Program-made: the position numbers and the translations under genes
DNA from: Phycisphaerae bacterium
GTDB lineage: Bacteria; Planctomycetota; Phycisphaerae; Phycisphaerales; UBA1924
Direction of reading: 5' to 3'
Length of the DNA: 64,000 nucleotides
Assembly (NCBI GenBank): GCA_030429705.1
Contig: JAUIES010000001.1
Span: forward strand, 1,550,001-1,614,000
Part shown: in pieces, positions 27,813-36,169 of the stretch
How the letters are laid out: every line of letters starts with the position of its first letter
Position numbering within the stretch: the stretch's first letter is position 1
Notes under the pieces: generated by a model
The model's database searches: none
What the model saw: only the letters and a program-made list of their open reading frames with translations
Told to the model about the DNA's origin: nothing

Positions 27813-28598
27813 ATGGACGCTGCTCTCGCCAAACGAATTGCTGTGCAGGATGCCGAAGCGCTCGAAATGCTCGGCGTGACCTTCGTTCCAGTCAAACAGA
27901 AGCCGCAAGATCAGCATTCAAATCTGCTACCATCCGCTGCGACGACCAATCTTGAACAAACACCAGAGCGCGCTCGTAAGCAAGTGCTCCTCGATGAGAT
28001 TCGTGTCCGCTACGAAACCGATCAGCCACACCAGCATTTTTCGACAGACCACACCAATATCGTCTTTGGTGACGGTGACCCCTGCGCTCGGCTTGTCTTC
28101 GTCGGAGAAGCACCCGGAGCAGAAGAAGATAAAGCCGGGGTCCCGTTCGTCGGTCGCTCGGGTGAGTTGCTGAGCAAGATGATCGTCGCCATGGGACTCA
28201 GCCGCGAAACGGTGTATATCTGCAATGTCCTGAAGGTTCGGCCTCCGAACAACGCCACCCCGACCCCCGAGCAGGCGAAGCTGAGCGCGCCCTACCTCTA
28301 CGACCAGTTACGCGTTATCAAACCAGAAGCCATCGTGACGCTCGGACTCTCAGCCACGCAGTTGCTTCTCGAGCGGACCGATTCCATGCGCGACATGCGA
28401 GCCAAGTGGTGGGATTTTCCGCCACCGGATGGCATTCATGCACCTGATGGGTTCGACACCCCAATTCCGGTGATGCCGACCTATCACCCCGCTTTTCTCT
28501 TGCGTCAGAACACAAAAGAGAACAAATCCAAAGTCTGGTCAGACCTCAAACTGGTGATGAGCAAACTCGGGCTGCAGCAGCCCGCCAAAGCTCGGTGA
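27813..28598 (+). CDS. Uracil-DNA glycosylase, family-4-like, lacking the Fe-S cysteines
   Basis: 261 residues. Removes uracil from DNA in base-excision repair. Family motifs: GEAPGAEED at 98-106, PFVGRSGELL, YICNVLKVRPPNNATPTPEQ and the DNA-intercalation strand YHPAFLLR at 224-231. In family 4 enzymes four cysteines hold a 4Fe-4S cluster: a pair near the N-terminus, one in KCRPP and one about 16 residues later. Here the N-terminal pair is absent, KCRPP is KVRPP (Val142) and the fourth position is Ser158. The N-terminal 75 residues are variable and Gln-rich. The active-site motifs are intact, so activity without the cluster is likely. Confidence 0.85.
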   Translation: MDAALAKRIAVQDAEALEMLGVTFVPVKQKPQDQHSNLLPSAATTNLEQTPERARKQVLLDEIRVRYETDQPHQHFSTDHTNIVFGDGDPCARLVFVGEAPGAEEDKAGVPFVGRSGELLSKMIVAMGLSRETVYICNVLKVRPPNNATPTPEQAKLSAPYLYDQLRVIKPEAIVTLGLSATQLLLERTDSMRDMRAKWWDFPPPDGIHAPDGFDTPIPVMPTYHPAFLLRQNTKENKSKVWSDLKLVMSKLGLQQPAKAR

Positions 28599-28636
28599 AA
28601 TTTTTTCGCCGGATTCCGAACCATCACGCAACCAAA

Positions 28637-28802
28637 TACGACGAGTTGTCGTAGACTGATGAGTCTGGCGTTTGCGGGTCGAAAGAGGCCCCCGAATCAG
28701 CTAGCGACGAGTCGAAGAGGCATCACGCAAACCGAGCCGTTTGCGTCTAACGACCCCCACGAGACTCGGCGCTCGGGCGCGTGCCTGGGTGCCGGGTTTT
28801 TT
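28637..28802 (+). ncRNA. Structured leader RNA with alternative pairings (possible riboswitch, attenuator or sRNA)
   Basis: Nested complementary arms: GAGTCT 28661-28666 with AGACTC 28762-28767; GGGTCG 28676-28681 with CGACCC 28751-28756; and an inner perfect hairpin ACGCAAAC 28725-28732 with GTTTGCGT 28739-28746. Upstream, TACGAC 28637-28642 pairs with GTCGTA 28648-28653. Competing pairings exist: CGCAAAC 28726-28732 can instead take GTTTGCG 28670-28676, and GACT 28654-28657 can take AGTC 28662-28665. An intrinsic terminator follows (28767-28802) and the hydrolase gene starts 44 bases later. I do not match it to a known riboswitch class; an independent small RNA is the alternative. Confidence 0.5.
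28767..28802 (+). terminator. Intrinsic terminator before the hydrolase gene
   Basis: A 12-pair stem, CGGCGCTCGGGC (28767-28778) with GCCTGGGTGCCG (28783-28794), loop GCGT, three G-U pairs, followed by GG and six T (28797-28802). Its first base coincides with the last base of the leader's outer helix, so terminator and outer helix abut and could influence each other. Confidence 0.75.
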
Positions 28803-28846
28803 CGTGAACAGTTCCGATTGGCGTTGAGGTCGAGTGGGAGTTGCAC

Positions 28847-29857
28847 ATGGACATACGCACCGTTGCGTTTCTCGTTTGTTTGCTTTCAGCGCTCGCATGT
28901 GGTCAGCCGGACCAACAACTCGTCGCAGATTACGACCGGTCATATGCGGCAGGCGAATATGAGGAAGCACTTGAAGCTGCAGAGTTGATCTGCAGTCGAT
29001 ATCCGACTTCTGGGTGGTGGCATTTCTGTGCAGGTTCACTACAAGCCAAACTGGGTCGCCCTGAAGAGGCTATCCGACTCCTCGGAATCTGTGCCGACGC
29101 CGGGTTTACTGGCATTCGATCGTTTGAACAGAACACCGATCTGGACCCGATCCGATCGATACCTGATTTTGGAAGCATCATTGCAAGGGTGCGCGAAAAC
29201 GCTGCTCAGCGACTTGCCGAATTCAAAGTGCTCGCTGAAGAACACAAGCCGCTCGTGCACACGCCGGAACCGATCTCCGCAGAGGAGAAGTTCCCGATCG
29301 TAATCGCATTGCACGGCACCGGTATGCGCGGAGAAGACATGTTTGACGCCATGCGAGACGCGTGTCGTCGCAAGCGCGTCGTACTCGTTGCTCCTGATGC
29401 GCTTCGAAGAAACGGCGGCGGATTCGCATGGACCTATCGCGACGAAAGTGAATGGTTGATCGACGACATGATCGATCGCGCAGTTCGAGATCACCGAGGG
29501 GATCGATCACGCGTTCTGCTCGTCGGATTTTCGCAAGGAGCCAACATCGCATTGACACTGGTTCAGACCCAACCGAAGAAGTTTCAAGCCGTGGTTCCGA
29601 TCTGTGGCCACTACGAGCCACAGGTCGCTCAGTCGGGCGAGCACGTGGTCCCTGCTCCGTGTTACTTGATGACTGGTTCAAAGGACCAATGGAGAGAGTC
29701 GTACGCGAAGGCATCAAAAGACTTTGAATCCAACGGCGGAATCACGCAACTGCATGTGCTAAAGGGTCGAGGTCACGAACTCCCCCGCGGCACCAGCGGC
29801 ACGCGCGCGTATCTCAAAGCGATTGAATGGGGTCTGACTCAAAAGCCGCGCGACTAA
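28847..29857 (+). CDS. Exported alpha/beta hydrolase (phospholipase/carboxylesterase-like) with TPR-like N-terminus
   Basis: 336 residues from ATG 28847, with GGGAG at 28836-28840. Signal peptide with core TVAFLVCLLSALACG, possibly a lipoprotein. A helical, TPR-like stretch (about 25-115) precedes the hydrolase domain: FPIVIALHGTGMRG oxyanion strand, nucleophile Ser in LVGFSQGAN, PICGHYE, an acidic residue in GSKDQW and the catalytic His in KGRGHELP. Domain layout resembles PlcB/LpqC-type esterases. The ligand or signal sensed by the leader RNA (28637-28802), if any, would control this gene. Confidence 0.8.
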   Translation: MDIRTVAFLVCLLSALACGQPDQQLVADYDRSYAAGEYEEALEAAELICSRYPTSGWWHFCAGSLQAKLGRPEEAIRLLGICADAGFTGIRSFEQNTDLDPIRSIPDFGSIIARVRENAAQRLAEFKVLAEEHKPLVHTPEPISAEEKFPIVIALHGTGMRGEDMFDAMRDACRRKRVVLVAPDALRRNGGGFAWTYRDESEWLIDDMIDRAVRDHRGDRSRVLLVGFSQGANIALTLVQTQPKKFQAVVPICGHYEPQVAQSGEHVVPAPCYLMTGSKDQWRESYAKASKDFESNGGITQLHVLKGRGHELPRGTSGTRAYLKAIEWGLTQKPRD

Positions 29858-30315
29858 GGTCCGTCGTCGTTCGGCGCGGGCTTATTCTCAAACGAAATCT
29901 CGGCATCGTCTGCCAGTTTCGTCATGCGCGTTGTCTCGAATGTCGTGCGCGGCTGGCGGGTGATGGTCAGTTCAAACTCGACCTTGTCACCGATCGCGAT
30001 GCCATCAAGACTCACACCATCGCCCAAGGGGAATGGCATTTCCATGGCTTTCATGCCGGTCGTGCCGTCGCGATTGACATGAACTTTGCCATCTTTGCCG
30101 AGCAGGTCCGGGATGTGCTCATGGTGGATGCGAAGTTCGGTGCGCGGGTCCGCCGGGTCAGGCAGCGCGCGCACGATGCCGCGAACCACATACACCTCTG
30201 CGGGTGTCGTCACGACGGGTGTCGGCTCCGGCTCTTCTGTTGACTTTGAGCACCCCATCAACCCGAGTGAGGCTGACAGCATGAAACAAGCAAAGATGCG
30301 CGTCATATTCATCAT
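29854..30315 (-). CDS. CusF-like copper-binding lipoprotein
   Basis: 153 residues. Signal peptide with lipobox SLGLMGC, then a Thr/Pro/Glu linker and a small beta-barrel domain resembling CusF (copper chaperone of the periplasm): VYVVRGIVRAL, a His-rich HHEH, a Met-rich MKAMEMPFPLG that offers Met ligands, and IAIGDKVEFELTI. The metal assignment follows from the family; a CusA/B/C pump is not in the window. The ATG at 30315 overlaps the stop of the upstream 103-residue gene, so the two are coupled. Convergent with the hydrolase, sharing four bases at the ends. Confidence 0.7.
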   Translation of the reverse strand: MMNMTRIFACFMLSASLGLMGCSKSTEEPEPTPVVTTPAEVYVVRGIVRALPDPADPRTELRIHHEHIPDLLGKDGKVHVNRDGTTGMKAMEMPFPLGDGVSLDGIAIGDKVEFELTITRQPRTTFETTRMTKLADDAEISFENKPAPNDDGP

Positions 30316-30623
30316 GCAGCGTTGACCGAGACATATTGCGAAACGGACGCGAGGTCTGCTTCCAGTTCGGGTGTCCAAGGCATGGTCCAGGTTTTGCCAG
30401 CTTCGACACGGGCAATACGGGCTGCCTTCTCACGGTCGTACCACATGCGGCCGCCACGGATATAGGCGTGCATGCGCTTGCGGCGAAGGTTCTGGGCTCG
30501 CGTGAGTCCCTTCTTGATCGACGCGTCTCGACGCATGAGGCGAGCAATCGTCATCGTCGGGCCATGTGCGCGCGGAACGGAGTTGATCACACACTGGACG
30601 GATTGACCTGGCTTGAATGACAT
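30312..30623 (-). CDS. Small basic protein of unknown function
   Basis: 103 residues from ATG 30623 (MSFKPGQSVQ). The N-terminal part begins like a small beta-barrel (KPGQSVQCVINSVPR), followed by a very basic helix (MRRDASIKKGLTRAQNLRRKR) with an RGGRMWYDREKAARIARV segment and an acidic end. The high Arg/Lys content suggests nucleic-acid or ribosome contact, but I do not recognise the family. It is coupled to the CusF-like gene by an ATGA overlap. Confidence 0.6.
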   Translation of the reverse strand: MSFKPGQSVQCVINSVPRAHGPTMTIARLMRRDASIKKGLTRAQNLRRKRMHAYIRGGRMWYDREKAARIARVEAGKTWTMPWTPELEADLASVSQYVSVNAA

Positions 30624-30777
30624 CGCGAATGCTCCATTGATGCAGAGTTTGAGTCGGCGCACGCAGCCTCCCGCTGGCGTGAAACCGAGGGCAGAAGTGT
30701 AGGCAGCGTCCGCCGTTCGTCTACCCCGCACGCAGGCAGTACCTACAGTCGAACGACTTTATTGATAGGAAGATGCC

Positions 30778-32148
30778 ATGAGTGACATGCCAACGCCACC
30801 GGTTCAGCCTCAATTTGACGCTGAAGACCCCGCCCAGATGCGCCCCAAACTACGGAAAGTGCGAGGCTTCCCCGTCGGTGCCAAAGGTCCCGACGGTCAA
30901 CAACAGACCTTGCTCGGTCTGGCCGACGCCCAGCAGATATCAGAGAAAATGGTGGCGACCGCCCCGGCAGCCCAGCACATTTTGCCGTTGTTCGATGGCA
31001 CGCGAACACCGGAAGAGGTCACGAGTGAGATCGGACGAGGTCTCACGGTCGAGTTTGTCCACAACCTGATCGCACAGTTGGCCGACGCAGGGCTGCTCGA
31101 AGGTGCGACCTTCGACGCCATGTTGACAGAGTTTCGCGATCAGTATGATAGTTCCGATAACCTGCCTCCCGGTTCGTCAGTGCAGTTTGCAGAAGCGCTG
31201 GCAGCCCAGGCTTTGGGTGAAGGTGCAACCGAAGAACAGACCCGCGAAGCAGCACCCGGCAAGTTCCGCGAAATCCTCGACCAATGGTGCGACCAGGCGC
31301 TCGCGAAAGCTACCGATCCGAGTTTGCATGAACTTCCGAAGGCAATTGTCGCACCGCACATCGATTATGCCCGCGGTTGGCTCAACTACGCAGCGATCTA
31401 CGGTCGTCTTCGCGTTGCCGACCGCCCTGACCGCGTCATTGTGCTCGGCACCAATCACTTCGGGTTCGGCACAGGTGTTTGCGGCTGCGACAAGGGGTTC
31501 GAGAGCCCGTTCGGCGTGTGCGAAATCGATCAGGCGTTCGTCGATCGACTCGGTGAGGCGCTCGGTGAAGAAGGGAAGGCGCAACTCTTCGAGAATCGAT
31601 ACGACCACGAACGCGAGCACTCAATCGAGCTTCAAATCCCGTGGATTCAGCACTGTTTCGGGCAAGATGACAATGGCAACTACCTCAAAGTGTTTGGGGC
31701 GCTTGTGCACGATCCGGCGGTCAACAACGGCGAGAGTTATGACGGGAAGGGGCTCGCGCTCCAGCCGTTCATCGATGCCATGAAAACCGCGCTCGCCGAC
31801 ATGCCCGGTCGAACGCTGATCGTGAGTTCGGCAGACCTGAGTCATGTGGGTCCGGCGTTTGGTGACCAGCAGCAACTCACCGGCGATGATGAAGAGGTGA
31901 AGGCGTACCGCGATTCGATCGCACAGACCGATCAGGAACTCTTGAAATTTGTCGTCGATCGCAAGCCGGATGACCTGTTGGCATCTATGGCGTGGCAACA
32001 GAACCCAACACGATGGTGCTCAACCGGCAACCTCGTGGCGACACTCAAGATCGTTGAACCTGCAGAAGTCAAGTTGTACTCGTATGTTGCAGCCATGGAT
32101 CAGCAAGGGGTCAGTCTGGTCAGTCAGGCTGCCCTGGCGATGAACTGA
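30778..32148 (+). CDS. MEMO1 / AmmeMemoRadiSam system B protein with N-terminal PqqD-like domain
   Basis: 456 residues. The C-terminal 280 residues are a MEMO1-family domain: VAPHIDYARGWLNYA, LGTNHFGFGTG, HSIELQIPWIQH, and SSADLSHVGPAFGD, which carry the metal- and substrate-site residues of the class III dioxygenase-like fold. The N-terminal part (about 40-115) reads like a PqqD-type winged helix: LFDGTRTPEEVTSEIG then VHNLIAQLADAGLLEG. In the AmmeMemoRadiSam set, MEMO1 proteins accompany an AMMECR1 protein and a radical-SAM enzyme; neither is in the window. The ATG follows TAGGAAG. It is coupled to the next gene by a TGATG overlap. Confidence 0.85.
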   Translation: MSDMPTPPVQPQFDAEDPAQMRPKLRKVRGFPVGAKGPDGQQQTLLGLADAQQISEKMVATAPAAQHILPLFDGTRTPEEVTSEIGRGLTVEFVHNLIAQLADAGLLEGATFDAMLTEFRDQYDSSDNLPPGSSVQFAEALAAQALGEGATEEQTREAAPGKFREILDQWCDQALAKATDPSLHELPKAIVAPHIDYARGWLNYAAIYGRLRVADRPDRVIVLGTNHFGFGTGVCGCDKGFESPFGVCEIDQAFVDRLGEALGEEGKAQLFENRYDHEREHSIELQIPWIQHCFGQDDNGNYLKVFGALVHDPAVNNGESYDGKGLALQPFIDAMKTALADMPGRTLIVSSADLSHVGPAFGDQQQLTGDDEEVKAYRDSIAQTDQELLKFVVDRKPDDLLASMAWQQNPTRWCSTGNLVATLKIVEPAEVKLYSYVAAMDQQGVSLVSQAALAMN

Positions 32149-32489
32149 TGGTCTGGACTGTTCTGGGGGTTATCGGTGGGCTTCTTGTGGGAGCCAGTGG
32201 TCTCTTCATGCTTCGATGGCGCCGAACGCGCGGAGCGATCGTCGATGAAGAAGAACGGAACGCGTCAGAGAGAGGTATCCTCGGCACCCTGTTCGAGCGC
32301 GTCAGTGTGCATAGCCGGTATGTGATCGGTTTCTGCCTGATCGTGCTGGGGTACCACCTCGTGTCCTACAGCCTGCCAGCGGGCACTTTGTGGCTTCGGG
32401 TGCCGCCCGAGCGGCTTTGGATTCTCGGTATCGTCGTGTCTGTCGCGGTTGCGGGTTCATTGGCGACTGATCGGTTTGAGAATCGATAG
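32148..32489 (+). CDS. Two-helix membrane protein of unknown function
   Basis: 113 residues. An N-terminal membrane helix (VLGVIGGLLVGASGLFML), a charged linker (about 25-60), and two closely spaced C-terminal helices (YVIGFCLIVLGYHLV and LWILGIVVSVAVAGSLA). Its ATG overlaps the stop of the MEMO1 gene by one base, implying joint expression. No family recognised. Confidence 0.6.
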   Translation: MVWTVLGVIGGLLVGASGLFMLRWRRTRGAIVDEEERNASERGILGTLFERVSVHSRYVIGFCLIVLGYHLVSYSLPAGTLWLRVPPERLWILGIVVSVAVAGSLATDRFENR

Positions 32490-32676
32490 GGTCGTGTCAC
32501 CCGTCTGTCACGAGGGCATGTTCGATGAGGAACAAGCCGACAGACTTCTCGTATCCTTTCGTCAGTTGCTCGAAATTGATCGGACAACGAAGCACGGTTT
32601 GTGTACGATCGTCGTCCCCGATTGTCGGGGCTAAGAAACTCGCTCACAGGCGAGAAACACAGAAGCGGGGCATGCA

Positions 32677-34743
32677 ATGGCATCTTCGAATATGAGTTGG
32701 GGCATCGAAATTGGCGCAGGGGGCGTGCGGGCAATCAAGCTCGGCCTCGATGGCGACGCGGTGCGTGTGTTGGACTTCGTGTCGTTTGACCATCCCAAGG
32801 TCCTGTCGACACCTGATCTTGACGAAGACGATGCGTTGCGCGTGGCTGTTGGTACGCTCGCAAGTCGGTATGACTTGACGGGCGCACAGGTCGCGATTTC
32901 GATTCCGGGTCATCAGAGCTTTGCCCGGTTTGCGAAGTTGCCGCCGGTTGAGCCGAAGAAGGTTCCCGACATTGTCAAGTTTGAAGCGGTGCAGCAGATT
33001 CCGTTCCCGCTTGAAGATGTTGAGTGGGACTTCCAGACTTTTGCCAGCCACGACTCGCCCGAGGTTGAGGTTGGGATCTTTGCAGTGACGCGTGACCGCA
33101 TTCTTGAGCGGCTTCGTTTGCTCGAAGATGTCGGGATCGTTCCTGATATCGCCACGCTGAGCCCGATCTCGGTCTACAACGCTTTCGCGCACGACCTTGA
33201 GTTCACCGAGAACATGCCGGGCACGATTCTGCTCGATATTGGAACGATGGCGACTGACCTTGTGATTGCTCACTCAGGTCGCGTGTGGGTGCGCACCTTC
33301 CCGATTGGTGGGCACCAGTTTACGGAAGCACTCGTCGAGACTTTCAAAGTGCCATACTCCAAGGCTGAGAAACTCAAGCGCGAAGCCGAGCAGACCAAGC
33401 ACGCGCGGCATGTGTTCCAGGCGATGCGACCCGTCTTTACCGATCTCGTGCAGGAAGTGCAACGATCAATCGGGTACTACCAGTCGCTGCATCCTGAAGC
33501 GAAACTGAAGCGATTGATCGGGACCGGTTCGACCTTCCGTCTGCCGGGGCTTCGCAAGTACCTCAAGCAGCAGTTGCAACTCGATGTCTATCGCCTCGAG
33601 CAGTTCAAGAGACTGAATGTGGACGGCCCGCGAGCGGGTGAGTTCCAGAACGACACACTCAACTTGTCGTCAGCCTACGGGCTTGCGTTGCAGGGCTTGG
33701 GCATGTCGACGCTGAATGCGAACCTCATGCCGGTGCAGATGGTTCGTGATGCGATGTGGAAGCGCAAGATCGGTTGGTTCGGTGCCGCGGCGGCAGTGGC
33801 TGCGGTGGCGAGTGCTGCGATGTTTATTCGACCGGTGCTCGACAATGCTGCGGTGACCGCAGCGGGGACGCCGGCGCTCTTTGGTCAGGCAATCAACGAA
33901 GCGAACGCTGCCAAGGCGCGAGCACAAGCAGCCGGTGTACTCAACGACAGCGGGCAGACGCTCAACGCCGAGCAGATGATCAGCCTGATTGATTCAAACC
34001 AGATTCACGCTGACATTCTGGCCGATCTTGGCGAGATGTTTGCGAATGCCGAGCAGGCTGGTCGCGGCACGATCCCTTCCGGCAGACCGGCATTTGTCTT
34101 GCGTGAACTGAGCACCGACTTCCGCCCGGCGGCTGCGAGTGAAGCAGCAGCCGATCAAGGCAGCGGTGGTCGCAATGAGTTCGATCCGGGTGGGGGGAAC
34201 GACTCGATGTTCATTCAGCCTGTGCAGACCCAGGTGCGACCTCGTTCGGGAGCCCGAACAAACACGAGCGACGACCCTGAAGAGTTGAAAGACAAGCGTC
34301 GTATTCGCGTCGAAGCGATCATGACGACCGCGCATCCGTCGCCTCAGGACTTCATGATTGAAACGATGGAAGCGTGGTTGCTCGCCAACAAGGAACGACC
34401 CGATTTGTCATATACCATTTTCTTTGAAGAGGAAATGAGCAAGTTCACGGAGTTGGACCCGACCGATACGCGGGCGAACCCCAATCGCCGCCCGGACCCA
34501 CGGCAAACACAATCGAACATTATCAATGTACCCGGAACGCCCACGCGTGATCCTGGGTTCATTGACCCTGTCGGGCGCTCTCCCGCCGGTCGCAGTCCCA
34601 TTCGAGGTGGGACCGGAACGACAGATATCGAAAGCCTGGCTCGCATCGTGCCGCCGGTTGATCGATCTGGTGGTCCGACGGGTGAGTTTTCGCTGGTGTG
34701 GTATGTGGTGCTTGACGCACCGGCTGAAGGGGGTGACGAATGA
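32677..34743 (+). CDS. pilM: PilM-like type IV pilus assembly protein with membrane and periplasmic extension
   Basis: 688 residues. The first 350 residues match the actin-like PilM fold: SWGIEIGAGGVRAIKL phosphate-1 loop, VAISIPGHQSFARF, LLDIGTMATDL phosphate-2 and LIGTGSTFRLPGL adenosine loop. Typical PilM ends here, but this protein continues through a membrane helix (about 362-388, IGWFGAAAAVAAVASAAMFI) into about 300 further residues with a Pro/Arg/Thr-rich linker (480-540) and a second helical region. It may thus combine the roles of PilM and a PilN-like anchor. The next gene overlaps its stop (ATGA). Confidence 0.8.
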   Translation: MASSNMSWGIEIGAGGVRAIKLGLDGDAVRVLDFVSFDHPKVLSTPDLDEDDALRVAVGTLASRYDLTGAQVAISIPGHQSFARFAKLPPVEPKKVPDIVKFEAVQQIPFPLEDVEWDFQTFASHDSPEVEVGIFAVTRDRILERLRLLEDVGIVPDIATLSPISVYNAFAHDLEFTENMPGTILLDIGTMATDLVIAHSGRVWVRTFPIGGHQFTEALVETFKVPYSKAEKLKREAEQTKHARHVFQAMRPVFTDLVQEVQRSIGYYQSLHPEAKLKRLIGTGSTFRLPGLRKYLKQQLQLDVYRLEQFKRLNVDGPRAGEFQNDTLNLSSAYGLALQGLGMSTLNANLMPVQMVRDAMWKRKIGWFGAAAAVAAVASAAMFIRPVLDNAAVTAAGTPALFGQAINEANAAKARAQAAGVLNDSGQTLNAEQMISLIDSNQIHADILADLGEMFANAEQAGRGTIPSGRPAFVLRELSTDFRPAAASEAAADQGSGGRNEFDPGGGNDSMFIQPVQTQVRPRSGARTNTSDDPEELKDKRRIRVEAIMTTAHPSPQDFMIETMEAWLLANKERPDLSYTIFFEEEMSKFTELDPTDTRANPNRRPDPRQTQSNIINVPGTPTRDPGFIDPVGRSPAGRSPIRGGTGTTDIESLARIVPPVDRSGGPTGEFSLVWYVVLDAPAEGGDE

Positions 34744-36149
34744 AGGGCATACTTGGCAAACTGAAAGGCCGACTCGTCATCATTGTGATGGTGGTGTTGA
34801 TCCTGGCGATGCTGCCGACCGCGTGGTTCATCTCGAACAAGCTCAACAAGCGCATCGTTGAGTCGCAGTCACAGGCGTACAACGAAGAGAATCAGAAGAT
34901 CACGCGTGCTTCCAAGGTGACCTATTCGTTGCCGCAGATCAGCGAATCTGAATCGCTGGATGAACTGAGTGTGACACGGGCACCCAACGATCGTGTGACG
35001 GATTGGTTCAAGGAGCAGCGTGAATTGCGAGCAGCACAACTCGAGACGATCACTGATCGCGTGCTGGAGTTGAACGCCCAGGATCGAACGCGTCTGGTCA
35101 GTGAGTTTCCCCCGCCAGCCGATGCCGACAAGCGCACAAGTCAACGGGCGGTGATGCAACTGGCTCGTTCGATCACGGGATCGGGTCGCGGTTTTGATCG
35201 GTCCGCCTACGACATTCTGTTCGAGCGCATGGGTGGGGGTACACCGCCTGATCCGGTCGAAGTTGGCGAGTCTGTTGCTGAATACAATGAACGCGAACGG
35301 GACTTGCTTATCAGCCAATCTGGGTCAGACGATGGCAAGATTGACCCAGACGATCTGGAAGAGTTGTCAGAGCGCCTCGTCGATCGCCGCATCGGTGAGT
35401 ATCGCCGGGTCGCACGCGAGTTTTCGTTCTATGGCGGGGCTGAAGTGGTGATGGGCGAGGTCGACCAACGATCATCTATGCAGTTCGCAGGAAGTCGCGG
35501 GCGGTCGTCAGGTGGAGCACAGTCCATGATTCCGACAGAAGTACCCGAAGCGAACAACGCATCGGTGATTGAAGGGTACATCTGGCAATGGGATTACTGG
35601 TTCATCGAGGACATGCTCAGGGCTGTGGGCCGGGCGAATGTCGATCTGACCGGCGACCTCACGCCTGTAGACCAGTCAGTCGTCAAGCGGATCGAGTCGA
35701 TCAAGATCGACCAGTTCACCATTGAAGAGCCGGATGATGCAGCGAACGACGCATTCGGCGGCTCCTTCGGGTCGGCTGGCACCCCTCGCGGCGGGTCCGA
35801 CACCCCCACCAAGGTCACACTGACCGGCCGCCCTGCGAGCGACCCGTCGTTTGATACGCGGCACGCAACCCTGACGGTTATCGTGTCGCCGAACCGACTG
35901 CCCGAGTTCCTCGACGCGATTCGCGCGTCGGGGCTCATGACCGTGACCGATGTCGATTTGCAAGAGATCGATGTGTGGTCACACTTGTCGCAGGGGTATT
36001 TCTATGGCGACGATGTGTATGTGATGCGGGCCACGATTGGCATTGAGTCGGTGTGGCTACGGAACTGGACGAAAGACTTCATGCCGGCTGCTGTTCGCAC
36101 AGCACTTGGTATTGCTGATGACGCCCCTGGCGTTGATGACGAAGGCTGA
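34740..36149 (+). CDS. Membrane protein of the pilus block, possible PilN/PilO-like partner
   Basis: 469 residues. One membrane helix near the N-terminus (about 11-31, LVIIVMVVLILAMLPTAWFI), then a long helical region with charged residues, and a C-terminal alpha/beta part (about 370-460) with TLTVIVSPNRLPEFLDAI that reads like the ferredoxin-like domain of PilN/PilO or GspL/M proteins. The position immediately after pilM fits the PilM-PilN-PilO order. Sequence identity to those families is not obvious by eye, so the assignment is contextual. Confidence 0.6.
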   Translation: MKGILGKLKGRLVIIVMVVLILAMLPTAWFISNKLNKRIVESQSQAYNEENQKITRASKVTYSLPQISESESLDELSVTRAPNDRVTDWFKEQRELRAAQLETITDRVLELNAQDRTRLVSEFPPPADADKRTSQRAVMQLARSITGSGRGFDRSAYDILFERMGGGTPPDPVEVGESVAEYNERERDLLISQSGSDDGKIDPDDLEELSERLVDRRIGEYRRVAREFSFYGGAEVVMGEVDQRSSMQFAGSRGRSSGGAQSMIPTEVPEANNASVIEGYIWQWDYWFIEDMLRAVGRANVDLTGDLTPVDQSVVKRIESIKIDQFTIEEPDDAANDAFGGSFGSAGTPRGGSDTPTKVTLTGRPASDPSFDTRHATLTVIVSPNRLPEFLDAIRASGLMTVTDVDLQEIDVWSHLSQGYFYGDDVYVMRATIGIESVWLRNWTKDFMPAAVRTALGIADDAPGVDDEG

Positions 36150-36169
36150 AGCGCACGAAGGGAATTGCT

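Noticed and set aside
28657-28690. Hammerhead ribozyme core (CTGATGA ... GAAA)
   Set aside because: The sequences CTGATGA and GAAA occur with the right order, but stem II has a T-T mismatch at its second pair and no complementary stem III or cleavage triplet could be found.
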